Under the pieces are notes generated by a model that worked only from the letters and a program-made list of their open reading frames with translations, had not been told where the DNA came from and searched no databases. A stretch of DNA of 64,000 nt, taken from the NCBI GenBank assembly GCA_017979445.1, contig CM030711.1, positions 2,728,001 through 2,792,000 of the forward strand, read 5' to 3'. Origin of the DNA: Akebia trifoliata. Taxonomy: Eukaryota > Streptophyta > Magnoliopsida > Ranunculales > Lardizabalaceae. Made by a program: the position numbers and the translations under genes. This document shows positions 26,401 through 35,909 of this stretch, piece after piece. Every line of letters begins with the position of its first letter. Within the stretch, counting starts at the first letter, position 1.

Positions 26401-26441
26401 GGCCCCGGACGGGGACGTTTGGTTGCGTCGGATGTTGCCAT
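17499..26441 (-). CDS. NAT12: nucleobase-ascorbate transporter, NAT11/NAT12 type, complete, ten exons
   Basis: Multi-pass membrane transporter of the NAT/NCS2 family, whose plant members move purines, uracil or related compounds. Exons in gene order: 26441-25955, 25859-25762, 25535-25365, 23943-23843, 21762-21627, 21488-21438, 21252-20965, 19692-19458, 18176-17890, 17720-17499. Phases agree at every junction and the product is 691 aa, close to Arabidopsis NAT11/12 (about 709). The first 160 residues are a hydrophilic Pro/Lys-rich extension characteristic of this clade. The conserved QH pair is in YGFQHY (Q171, H172). The NAT signature region is ENVHTIAVTK (493-502), where His replaces the usual Gly, as I recall for this clade. 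Introns hold LINE tails and tRNA-like repeats but no exon is damaged. NAT11 versus NAT12 cannot be decided here, and the substrate is not inferable. Confidence 0.95.
18420..18870 (+). mobile_element. 5'-truncated LINE (L1-type) 3' end in NAT intron 8
   Basis: On the strand opposite to the NAT gene, this reads the C-terminal zf-RVT-like tail of plant L1 elements: IDWVFPLSFFELLMGW, then KKRYLWAILPSAIAWGLWRE and RNNRIFHNKES. A short 3' UTR and an A-rich tail follow (CACTTATCAAAAAAAA). No reverse transcriptase remains, so it is a dead fragment. The element at 21855 encodes a closely similar tail. Confidence 0.8.
19065..19143 (-). repeat. tRNA-like short retroposon
   Basis: On the minus strand it reads CCATAGCTCAGTTGGATTGA (A box), about 30 bases, then GTGGGTTCAAGTCCAG (B box), TTACCCAT and an A-rich tail. 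The copy at 57519 is almost identical. Acceptor-stem pairing is poor, so it is not a functional tRNA. It is an intronic insertion in the NAT gene. Confidence 0.7.
20660..20755 (-). repeat. possible tRNA-like repeat in NAT intron
   Basis: On the minus strand GCTTGCTGAGTTGGTTGAAG is followed by GACCTGGGTTCAAAATGTGC and CTTCACCCAGTAATTACTGA. The order of A-box- and B-box-like motifs suggests a decayed tRNA-derived repeat. A fragment with the same TTAGTGGTCAGTAATTA end recurs at about 25624-25690. Confidence 0.45.
20798..20886. repeat. perfect-arm hairpin (small MITE-like inverted repeat)
   Basis: Arms CCAACTTTTACGTATAACAC...CACCAATC and GATTGGTG...TGTTATAAGTAAAAGTTGG are nearly perfectly inverted, about 27 bases each with a spacer of about 28. 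It lies within the NAT intron between exons 7 and 8. Confidence 0.7.
21287..21428. repeat. perfect 71-base tandem duplication
   Basis: The unit GCAGTAAGTTTTATGTAGAC...AACTCAAGGATA occurs twice head to tail (21287-21357 and 21358-21428) with no difference I can see. It lies in the intron between NAT exons 6 and 7. The identity implies a recent event. Confidence 0.85.
21855..22745 (-). mobile_element. 5'-truncated LINE (L1-type) 3' part in NAT intron 4
   Basis: Same strand as the host gene. Conceptual fragments (with frame breaks) give RRTWSGSKDKRFFVHSFRKS, then LDWIFPKTVYSLFLGW, RKRHLWAMLPF and CWGIWKERNKIVF, and a tail EDFVFKWDALCSV. This matches the zf-RVT tail seen at 18420. The 3' end is marked on the plus strand by TTATTTATTTTTTATAAGCA. 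It is inactive. Confidence 0.8.
24102..24740 (-). mobile_element. 5'-truncated LINE (L1-type) 3' part in NAT intron 3
   Basis: A poly-T at 24102 on the plus strand marks the 3' tail. Upstream on the minus strand are degraded remnants of the same LINE tail (ILWSITPL ... GEKSIIVFLMKKRAQPWK), with frameshifts. The left boundary is clear. The 5' boundary near 24740 is an estimate. Confidence 0.65.
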
Positions 26442-26790
26442 TTTTCCGATGAGCTACAGCTGCATCGATGAAGAAGAAGAAATGCAGATAAATCTGCAGA
26501 TCTGATGTCTGGTGAGTTTCTGAATCAGTTTCTTAGGGTTTCTAGAGAGAGAGAGAAGTGTTGCCTGTTAAAGCTTCACGACTTACTCTACTGTGAAAGA
26601 GAGAGGACTGTTGAATTTTAACACGAAACCAATTATAAAACCGGACCAACCGCTAACGAACCGGGTTCTATAAATTTTATAATAAATCGTTCTGAACCAC
26701 CGGGTTTAGGGAACCATTTTATATGATATATAATAAGTTATTATCAAAATAATTTTTCGCCCAACACTTGCTAATCAAACACATGATTTT
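26442..26790 (-). promoter_or_regulatory. 5' leader and upstream region of the NAT gene
   Basis: Directly upstream of the NAT start codon the minus strand is CT-rich (TTCTCTCTCTCTCTAGAAAC at about 26540-26560), consistent with a plant 5' leader. No clear TATA box is identified. Beyond about 26640 the DNA becomes AT-rich spacer. Confidence 0.4.
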
Positions 26791-26915
26791 AAATCTCGTC
26801 CGAGATCGAGACGACTCGTCCTATACATCTTAATATCATCCACGAACGAGATGGATAGACAAGTCAAACGTATCGAACGAAATTTAAAATCATGATTCAT
26901 TTTTCTTCTTCATGA
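26791..26915. mobile_element. foldback element (family E)
   Basis: ATGATTTTAAATCTCGTCCGAGATCGAGACGACTCG is represented here by ATGATTTTAAATCTCGTC and, inverted at the right, GAAATTTAAAATCATG. The interior has GAGACGAC and GATGGATAGACAAGTCAAAC. The same composition recurs at 38826 and 39469. Confidence 0.6.
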
Positions 26916-26971
26916 ACAAGACGAGATTTCAAAACAAGTTTTTAAATTATGAATCGAAACCTCATTCTATA

Positions 26972-27130
26972 GAGTCGTGATTTTCTGACTCGAAAATTTT
27001 CATTTGATTTTCATGATAAGGGTACAAAATTATAAATTTTTTTCTTCGGAATACTCAAAAGAAAAAAGATCCATGATTCTATGCACTTATCATGTTGATC
27101 AGGCAAAAATTTTTGAGTCAAAAAATCATT
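26972..27130. mobile_element. foldback MITE (family B)
   Basis: Ends GTGATTTTCTGACTCGAAAA and inverse TTTTTGAGTCAAAAAATCAT. Centre CTTCGGAATACTCAAAAG. Inner arms TTTTCATGATAAGGGTACAA and CACTTATCATGTTGATCA are diverged. Related to 15176-15372. Confidence 0.7.
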
Positions 27131-27399
27131 ATTATTTTTTATATATTCATTATTATCTTTTAATATAAATAAAGAAATAAAGAAAAGATAAATTATAAAT
27201 ATTTTTAAGAAAGTGTGCATTGGTCCAATTAAAATGAGCCAAGTCTGGCCAATTTGATAAACTTTTGGTTCAATCTTCGGTTCGGTTGTCCGAAACCCGG
27301 TTTTTTCCTCCCCATTCGTCGGATGATGTAATGGAACGTACATGTAGATAGTTAGAGATAGATACACTTCTTATCCGTACATTTACGCTTTATTTCTTC

Positions 27400-27990
27400 G
27401 GGTAATTTATAAGTACACCCTCCACAGTTTAAGTTAATATTGGATATATCCCCTGTGTTTTCAAAATGATGGCATGCCCTTGATCCTGGTCTTTTCATGT
27501 AGACTAATACTAAATGTCATAAATGCCCTCATATTCAACCTCCAAAGAAAATACCTTAATTCTTCTCCCAAATTCTGTTACCTTCTGTTTTTTCAAAGTC
27601 TTTGGTAAAGTTCTTTCAATCTATTAAACCTTATCATCAATTTATCGTTTTCTACTTCCCTAAAAAACATATCTTACCTTGAAGTTTGAAGTTGATAGAA
27701 TCTTACTGTCGAAATTGACTAGTTCTGAAGATGAAAAATTAAGGGATGATTGGTTTTGATGAAAAAACAAAAGTCAAGGGTTTGTTTTTTTACTAAGGTT
27801 GAAGATGAGGGCATTCCAATCATTTTATTTGTCTCTTATAGGAGACTGAGTTCAAGGTGTATGTCGTCACTTTATCCAAAATGGAGGGTTATGTCTAAAC
27901 CACGTTTCTTTTTTCCATCAAGTCTAAATGGATCGGACGAGTTGAAATGGGCTCATAGGACCATTGGTTGGGTTCTTTGGTAATTTGAAC
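27400..27990. repeat. dispersed repeat (family H)
   Basis: Carries ATCCCCTGTGTTTTCAAAAT, GATGGCATGCCCTTGATCCT, GGTCTTTTCATG and AAATGCCCTCATATTCAACC. Similar ordered phrases recur near 54570-54720 and 55565-55850, and weakly near 33960-34060. No protein is recognised. A 77-codon open frame at 27750 has no family features. Confidence 0.45.
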
Positions 27991-27999
27991 AAGATAAAG

Positions 28000-28655
28000 G
28001 GCTGCTTCTTAGGTTAGTTTCAAGTCCTACTAAAAAATGGGTTGGGCTTCAGCTTAACTTTTAATTAAACTAAGTTTAGGTCCGGCCCAAATCTGAGATC
28101 TTGGGCTCTTGGCCTCTAGTTGAAAAGCTTAATGATGTATTTGCGTCCCTTGTTACCAATCTGGTGTTTTATTCGCGAAAAATTCGCTAATTTTTTGTTC
28201 TTTAAATAAAAGTATTATTCGTCAGAATTCTTGAATGATTCAAAAAATTTGCATATTTTAATGATAAATGAATAGAATGATTTTTTTTTTTTTTTTTTTG
28301 TTGAGAAAATGAATAAAAGTAATTTTATATGAATATTGTAATATTCGACAACAAAAAAAAAAAACATTATTCTAACTAATAAACAAAGCTCAAGTCTCCA
28401 CTATTATTGGTTGGACTTCTCAATCTCCTCATCATCTCCACTCTCCATAGCCCTGCTTAGGCAGATCTCTCTCTCCTTAGCAAAACATTAAAAAGAAACT
28501 AAATAACTTGAAAGCAGAAAAGAAGTAGATTTGAAATTAAATCAATCTTTGCAACTTCGTAAAGAAGAACTGAAATCGAATTGACCTGTGCAACTTTTAG
28601 ATTTCCTTTTTTTATTGATTCTCCTTTTATATTTTTCTTAACATTAGAAATAGGC

Positions 28656-28656
<1 letters not shown>
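28000..28656. other. spacer without recognised gene
   Basis: AT-rich DNA with several homopolymer runs (for example a T run at about 28280-28299). Nothing else is recognised. Confidence 0.5.

Positions 28657-28658
<2 letters not shown>

Positions 28659-28749
<91 letters not shown>
28659..28749. repeat. compound microsatellite (TC)n(TA)n
   Basis: About 24 TC units to 28707 are followed by about 21 TA units to 28749. The open frame across it is low-complexity Ser/Leu/Tyr/Ile and is not a gene. Confidence 0.95.
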
Positions 28750-28753
<4 letters not shown>

Positions 28754-29522
28754 TTTAGTTTATAATGTCTTGGGTGTTTTCGATGGTTGCTTGAGATCTA
28801 AGAAGTAATTTGTTTTAATTAAGTTTAGACGTTTCTAATTGTTCAAATCTTTTCATGGAATTATATGATTAAGAATTTTATTAGACTGTTGTAAATCTCT
28901 TATTGAATTTTTAGATTTATAATTAAATCGTTTTAATTGTTTGCTCAATTGCCTATTTGGAGGAGGAATTAATTATTTTTTGGATTCTACATTTTATTAT
29001 ATGTACTTCACATAATTGAAAACTTCCTGACTTGCAAACATTGGATTATGATAATTATATTATTATATAGTTTGACTCCCTTTCGAAATATACCGATTTA
29101 TTTATTTCCAAATTTTGATATGAGACATAACACATTTATAGATTATATGCCGTATATTTCTCGAATAGCGAATATTTGACTGGATTTTTTTAATCCAAAA
29201 TTGAATAAAACTCGAATTTCCACGAAATTATTTCCCTGGGATTCCAAACGATACAAATTTAAGAAATAAGTACTTGGAGTGTCAACGAGTCAATTCTCGT
29301 TTGAAATCAGAACCATTAAATTTTATCGATTTTGCCAATTATTAATTCCAATTCTCAAATTAATGGAATCAAAATTGGAATCCGAACCATAAAAAATTTT
29401 CTTCCTAAAAGATTTTAAGTCTTGGTTCCTAATTATTTTATTGGGTTTAGGATCTCAATCAGTTACAAGAGACTCAATTATAATCTATTCCAATAAAATA
29501 AAATTTAGAACAAGCGTTTCGT
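28750..29522. other. spacer without recognised gene
   Basis: AT-rich. No coding region or clear repeat is seen, apart from loose AATTGGAATC repeats near 29340-29400. Confidence 0.5.
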
Positions 29523-29531
29523 TCCGGGTTA

Positions 29532-29712
29532 GGAAAATGCTGAAATGACATAAAGTATTTACTGTGATTCTCACAAATCTGATGTGGGATGTGCACATAA
29601 TCATAGATGTGTTTTCTTGAGATACAAGTAAAAATCATCTATGGTTATATATGCATGTCCATGTCAGAATTGTGAGAATCACAGTAAATCCTGTGTCATC
29701 CCAGCACGACTC
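29532..29712. mobile_element. foldback MITE, Mutator-like (family A, copy 2)
   Basis: Ends GGAAAATGCTGAAATGACA and inverse GAGTCGTGCTGGGATGACA. Long arms contain TTTACTGTGATTCTCACAA and its inverse. Centre TCTTGAGATACAAGTAAAA. Flanking nonamers tccgggtta (29523-29531) and ttcgggtta (29713-29721) differ at one base, a 9-bp target-site duplication. Confidence 0.9.
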
Positions 29713-29879
29713 TTCGGGTTAAATGGGTAATCCTTAGTTACCCTATTTATCAAATACTAATGCCTTGGAAATTAGTGTTTTTCCACGACTCAACTGTTTG
29801 TTTGACGAAAAGCAACAAACGTTGTTTGAGGTTATAAAAGTCAGGTTAGGAAAATATTTGTTCTATTTGATCAAGTTGT

Positions 29880-31530
29880 GTAGCCTTCGCTCATCGCTTA
29901 CGTCTCATATGGAACTTGGGGTTCATTTGTTTATGTTGAAGCTGTTATGGTCTTCTCTGTCTTCACGTGTGCTTATGAGCTTATCTGACAGTGAGAGAGA
30001 GAGAGAGAGAGTATAAAATGCAGAAAGAAAAGGTGGCAGTCAAAAAGAGATGAGTGGCAGACACAGAGACTTAGAGGGATAATGTTGGATTTGGCTTTTT
30101 TGTCTGATTCATCCCTATCTATCTCTAAAAGGAGAAAAGGAGTTGGACATCTCTTCCTCCACTTATAAGAATATCATGGATCTAGAATCGATTCAATTGT
30201 ATTGGGAGTTGATCCGATCCAATAGAAATATTTTCTTATTATTCATCTATGTTTCCTAGATTAATTGAAGATGTTTAAAGTAACTGTAAATATTATATTT
30301 TTTTTTTTGGGATAAATTCCTGAGGATCGTCCTTACATTAGTCGAAACCATCACTTTTTCTTTAATTTTGAAAGAATCCAGAGCACATTCATCCAAGGTG
30401 GAGGAATGGAATCCTCCTCACACCTCAACACATGTCCCGTAAGTCACAATCCAAGGGTTATGTGACATGTGTTGAGGTGTTGGAGGAGGGTTATAATCTT
30501 CCACCCTGGGTGGATACGATCTAGATTTATTATGAAAATTGACATATATTGTAAGGTATAACAATAACCCCCAAGGATGATAAGATGGCCAAGACGGCGC
30601 CTTGAAAAGCGGAGATCTTATCTCTTATTTCTTTATTAGAAAAAAAAAAAAACAGGTTTAACTATCATGATTGCATAGTGATACGAGTCACCATCAAATT
30701 GTATTCCATGATGTGAGTGAACCATAGAGGCTCAATGGGCTCTATTCTTCTAGAGCCCTGCTACAATGACTTGAAATAGCAGCCAAAGGAGCATTATGCG
30801 TCCAGAAAACCATTGACTTTCCATAAAACCCTTATCTTGAAAAAAAGTACCTATGGTGACACTTAAATATTTCACTCTCACTATTATTTCAGTCCCAATA
30901 ATAGTTTGAGTGTAATTTCAAGTCATTTTAGCATTTTTCATAATTACAAGTAGTAAGTTTGATCCCCAACGAGCTTTACGTTGGCAGAAGTCTAAACTGA
31001 CTAAAAAAACACTCAAATACACTGAACTGATAGTTGTTTCCCCGAGATACACAAGAAAAATTATGATTCTATACACATCCCACCACAGTTGAGAGTCTTT
31101 TTTTTATTCTATAAAAAAAAAATCAAAAAAATTTCAAATAAAATATCTTGAAAGTTATATTACAACATAATTTTTTTTTAATAACACACAAAGTCAAATA
31201 GAATTTTAGATTTTGGGAATTTAAATGGAGAAACAAGTCAAACCCCAATCCACTTTTCTATTTTTTCCTCAGATTTCTGCACGTGCGAAGAACATAGAGG
31301 TGAGAAGAAAAAAAGAAGATTATATCTTACCTAGAATTATACAGCTATATATGATCATGAGTGCTCAAAGAGTTGACAAAGAAAAGTCAATATCAGCTGA
31401 AAGGCTTTCATTATTATTTGACTTTAGCCCTTCAATTTACTTGATTTGCTAACAAACCAATAAATGTTTTGGTTAATTTGATAAAAGAAAATGTTGTTGT
31501 CATCTTGACAAAGATGTCATCCCAATGTTT
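29880..31530. repeat. segmental duplication, unit 1 (partner 35910-37790)
   Basis: Shared landmarks in the same order in both units: CGCTCATYGCTTACG, GAAGCTGTYAT, a GA run, AATGCAGAAAGAAAAG, GAGATGAG...AGAGGKATAATGTTGG, later TTATTATTKTTTGACTTTAG, ACCAATAAAYGTTTTG and GGATGTCATYCCAATGTTTT-like sequence. Between them the units have diverged by insertions. No protein is recognised in either. Confidence 0.65.
30370..30530. mobile_element. foldback MITE (family D)
   Basis: Palindrome: CATCCAAGGTGGAGGAATG and GAATCCTCCTCACACCTCAA then ACACATGTC on the left; GACATGTGTTGAGGTGTTGG, AGGAGGGTTATAATCTTCCA and CCCTGGGTGGATACGAT on the right. A second copy is at 41748-41935. Confidence 0.75.
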
Positions 31531-31554
31531 TAGTTCACACTTCCACCTTGTGAA

Positions 31555-31745
31555 AACTGAAAATTTTGATGGGTTGAAGCTCACAAAGTTTAGAAATCAA
31601 ATTTCGATAACCCATGGTCATTGAAACGTTTTATGTTCTCTGATTCGATGGTTTAGAACCATCAAATTTCTCCCATCCTCTATTAATTTGACGATTTCAA
31701 TATATCAGAATTTTTTTTTTGACTTTCTTGATAATTCAATTATTT
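31555..31745. repeat. dispersed repeat, family G copy 2
   Basis: AAAATTTTGATGGGTTGAAG, GATTCGATGGTTTAGAACCA, CATCAAATTTCTCCCATCCT, CTATTAATTTGACGATTTC. It is related in inverse to the copies at 8220 and 32270. Confidence 0.55.
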
Positions 31746-32210
31746 TGTTTTCCAATTGTCATTCTAGCTAATCTTCATAGAAGATAATTTGGTGTATCAC
31801 AATACATTTTATTGAAAAGGGATTCAACGATTATTGTAAGGAGAAGAAGCTCCATCATTATTAAATAAGAAATGATTCCAAAACTTCTTGCTCAAAACGA
31901 ACCCAAAGAAGAAGATTAAGATATAGAGCTTTGTTGTTCATATATTCTTACATAATGTGTTATATTTAGCTAGATGTACAAATTATGAATAAAGGGTCAG
32001 GTTCCAATGACTCGTGAACAAACATGTGATCTTAATCGTGTGAGCAAGAAGTCCAACCGTTGGGATTTCTACGTATCCCAATTACACACACCTCAAATAT
32101 AATTTTCTTGAGGATAAATCCTGACTGTTGGATTTTATGTTTACATTATATGCTTTTTCACGAGTCATTCATTATGAGTTATTCAACTCCTTGAAGTACA
32201 CAATCTCGGT

Positions 32211-32224
32211 GGGGGGGGGGGGGG
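32211..32224. repeat. run of 14 G
   Basis: An uninterrupted G homopolymer in otherwise AT-rich DNA. Its length may be unreliable in the assembly. Confidence 0.9.
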
Positions 32225-32269
32225 ACCAGGACCCCTCTAACACAACTTGGTAAAAGTTCATATTCAACG

Positions 32270-32510
32270 GCCCAAGGTTGTCAACTTTAATATAATTTGA
32301 TGGGCTTTAATAGATTAAGACGTTAAATTTTTCATTGTCAAATATATTTTTTTTCGATTGGGCCGAATCCATCAAATTAATGGAGGATGGGAAAAATTTG
32401 ATGACTTTAAGCCATCAAATATGGGGAACATAACAAAATTTGATGGTCCTTGACCAATTTGTCTTCTTGACTGTCGAATTTTCCTATAAAAAATTTCAGT
32501 TTTCATGTTG
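32270..32510. repeat. dispersed repeat, family G copy 3
   Basis: Carries AATTTGATGGGCTTTAATAG, CATCAAATTAATGGAGGATG, GGAAAAATTTGATGACTTTA, and ends in TTTCAGTTTTCATGTTGTG. The phrases are in the same order as at 8220-8485. Confidence 0.6.
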
Positions 32511-33300
32511 TGTAACTTAATCAAATGTGGTGGGCCATTAACATATCGGGTCCACCCTTCAATTCTCCTCTATCAGAGAAAGTGAAGGATATCTCTACCA
32601 TGGTTGCAGAGTGATCATACCATTAGTCATCAAATAATATATCTGGATGTAACTAAAACCATAATGATCGAGTAGATAATAATTTAATTAGTGTAAAAGA
32701 TATTTTTGGTAAAATCATGCATATTTGAAAATTCTATAATAATTATAAATTGGTCCAACAAAATTGATAGGTGACATATTCTGGTGGTACAGATCATATC
32801 GAAGCTGTTGGAATTCACCGTTTAATTAACGATTGTGATTACTTTTTTTAGGAATCATTTTTCACGAGTCCACGGATCTCCATCAAGCATCAATCAGTAA
32901 TACCTATAGACAAATTAATATCTAATTTTAAGCTGGTACACTGGAAATAATGTATCAATGACAATGAAACTATCCCAGACTCAAAAATCTCTAGAAGAAA
33001 ATCTTTCTAGAAAGTCTGTTTGACTTAGTCAAGATTGTGGGATTTAGATAAAGGATTTTTTTCTTTCTGGAAAGAGTCACAGTTAAGTGAAATTCTCATA
33101 TTTTTTTTCTGTAATTGACATAAAATCATAACGGCACATTTTAAGGCCAAGTTGAAAAATTAATAGTTGAAACAAAGAGTGCGTACCACATCCACTACCG
33201 GACAAAAAGAGTTTTGAAGTCAAAACATAAGCCCCCAAAATAATAAACAATGTAGACGGCTCATCTGGTGGAGTATTTGCTTTGACATGTATTATTATTA
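32511..33300. other. AT-rich spacer
   Basis: No gene, RNA or clear repeat recognised. Confidence 0.5.
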
Positions 33301-33304
33301 TATT

Positions 33305-33530
33305 TTTGCTTTTCGTGAGTATCCTCGCCTTTCAGATGAGACTAATCCTAGAGTTACACACACATCCCCTTCGAAAAGTCCTACTTGCAATTGGTTGAGT
33401 TGAGGGTCAATTAGACCTTGAAGGGTGGTCCTAAGAAATTCATTGCTTCAAGGGGTTTGAAACACTTGACCTACCCTTCTTGAGGAGCTTATCAAGGCTC
33501 GGCTTGTCATTGGGCCAATCTCTTGGGATT
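33305..33530 (-). mobile_element. tRNA-derived SINE copy (minus orientation)
   Basis: On the minus strand: AGATTGGCCCAATGACAAGC, GATAAGCTCCTCAAGAAGGG, TAGGTCAAGTGTTTCAAACC (B-box position), AATGAATTTCTTAGGACC, CTCAACTCAACCAATTGC, TAGGACTTTTCGAAGGGG, and a 3' end GGCGAGGATACTCACG. Same family as 13590 and 46517. Confidence 0.8.
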
Positions 33531-35440
33531 ACTTTGACACATATTATATAGATATGCAGTTTGTACATATTCCAGGGTTGGGTACACATTAACAATGATG
33601 TGCCTTGGGTCCACTAAATATGTATCCACCATATGGTATTTAAAATATATAAATAATACGAATCTAGACAGGTGTATGAGGGCCGGGTTCTAACTATAGT
33701 AAGATCAGCCATGCTTTATGAAGTTGTATGTTCAAGTAGTAAGGAGCATCATGTTAGTGAATTATGAGTAGCAAAGATGTTGAGGTGAAGTAGTTGAAAG
33801 ATTAGAAAATATAAAATTAGAAATAAATGCATTTCAAAAAAATGAAAATATAACTCCTGTATGCGATATGCTAAGAGAAAGTTAATTGGGATGTTTGGGC
33901 ATATCCATTCCTTCTATGTTGAACTAGGTAATTTAACTCGATTTTGCCTGCTAGAGATGCCCCAACATTTTGGTCAATATTAGAGATATCTCAATGATTC
34001 CAAACCGATGACATGCGCCCTTAACTTAGATCTTCTTCTTTGAAACTAACATAAATGCCCTAAATAAAAGCACCTCTATGAAACTAGGTTTATTCTGGAG
34101 TAATGAACCACAAACCCAAATTCTGAGTGACAAACTTAGGTATCATTGATTTCAACCCTAATCATAAGAGAGATTCAAGTTGAAGGTTCTATAATAACGA
34201 TGGGGAGACTCAAAAGAATATGGATGAAAATAGTAAAAGCAAATATGGACTTTCTCAATATGGAATTCTCTAGAAAGAGTAGAATGGAAGAAGATGATTC
34301 ATTTAACCGACCCCAAAACTTTGGGAAAAGCTATTATTGTTAGTACTAACTTAACTAAATTGGTAAAGGACTTTGGAGTGTTTATCACATGACCTAATTC
34401 CAAACGTCATTGAGCCCACCTTCACGTTAATCACCCTTGTTTGTCTAGCCAAAAAAAGTGTGTGTTGTGCTACACCCTATCATATAGGATTATATTTGAT
34501 TACCTAATTATAATTATATTCTTGTATGTTCACAATTTCATCTTTGAACTCTTGCTAGCAAGACGTACAAACCCTTTTGAACTCACCAAACCTAAATTTT
34601 TAGCCATTCAATTGGTCAATACACAAAAGTTCAGCCTGATTAGCTATTGGATTCAAGTCATTCTTCATTATAAGTTCTATTAATAGGCCTATGGATATAT
34701 CCCAGTGGAACATATGCCAATGGATCCGAAAAAAAATATGCCATGAAGAGCCCATGTTGGTAACTACCCCACTCCCACAACCTACCTCCATTGATGTAAT
34801 TTTTCAAAATCTTAATCTTAGAAGCTTTAGGAGGAAACAATCAAAAAAATGAAATGTGAATTGTTCACTTCATCATCTTCTACATGCGAACAACGAATAA
34901 AAATGGGAAAATTAATGTGATTTCAATAGAAACCAACTTCCATTGTTGTAATCCGTCGAAACATGAATTTTAAAACCTTTTGGAATCCTAGATCAATGGT
35001 AAATGAGAGAAGTTCACTTCATCTTCTCGTATGCCGTGCAAATAGAAGTTAGGATTTTGACTTTGAAAATGTTTGGTTGTAATGATAGGTGCATCTACTA
35101 AAAATCGTGGTACACAAATGTCAACTTTTTTTATTTATTTATAAAGATGGTAACATAAAAAAAAAGTACATAAACCCTTTTCTTACTATAATAATGAGGA
35201 AAAAGGTATTACTAAACCTCATCCACCATCAAAAGACCTCAAGATACATAAAACAAGATCTCGACATTTGTTACAAATCTCAAGGACTTGTTTTGCACAT
35301 CTCAAGTCTTTTTGTTGGTGGATAGGCTTAGTAAAGTCTTCTTTAACTCACTATCATAGTAAGGCTAGTTGGACAAAAAAAAAGTAAGTGCAAATAGAGT
35401 GCCCAATTAATTATCTCTATCTACATTGAGTCATGATAAT
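33531..35440. other. spacer without recognised gene
   Basis: Short open frames at 34146 and 34441 show no family features, signal peptide or splice context. Some phrases near 33960-34150 resemble the family H repeat. Nothing else is recognised. Confidence 0.5.
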
Positions 35441-35449
35441 CTAACTTAC

Positions 35450-35620
35450 TCACGTGGCATACGTAATCGACACCCCTAAAGTGACAGACTCAAAGATTGT
35501 AGATCTACTCTCCTCGGGATACAAATTGCAAATTTTTTTGGGGAACCGTAGTTCTGTATCTTGAGTAGAACAGGTCTAGGGTCCTCATAGGTAAGTCATA
35601 TTATCATGATTCATCTATGT
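35450..35620. mobile_element. decayed foldback MITE (family C)
   Basis: ATGATAATCTAACTTACTCACGTGGCATACG is represented by ACGTGGCATACGTAATCGA, then GACTCAAAGATTGTAGATCT, core CTCCTCGGGATACAAA, and a right arm ending AAGTCATATTATCATGA. It resembles the better preserved copy at 42465-42660. Confidence 0.55.
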
Positions 35621-35909
35621 TCTATACATGCATACCCTTGCAAATCAGGTTTATTTTAGACCAGACAACCAGGTAACATATGAAAAACTTCTTGCTCATG
35701 GAGTTCACACAAATCTGAGATCCACCAATCACATGTATTCACGTCTATTGAATGGTATTTTTAATTTATAAAAATACCCTTGTTAATTATCAAATTACCC
35801 TTATATGCTTGACGTGGCAAGCATGAGGAGTCTGTGAACAAAAATTCTGTGAGCCAAAAACGACTTCGTGGGCTGAGAGCGAAAATGAGATTTTATAACA
35901 TATAGTTGC

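Noticed and set aside
27750..27983. 77-codon frame
   Set aside because: Lies in a dispersed repeat, with no splice partners, promoter or family features.
28581..28808. Open frame of 75 codons
   Set aside because: It is the (TC)n(TA)n microsatellite read as Ser-Leu and Tyr-Ile repeats.
29975..30020. miR156-like sequence (TGACAGTGAGAGAGAG)
   Set aside because: It is a GA microsatellite after a chance TGACAG, and no hairpin partner is present.
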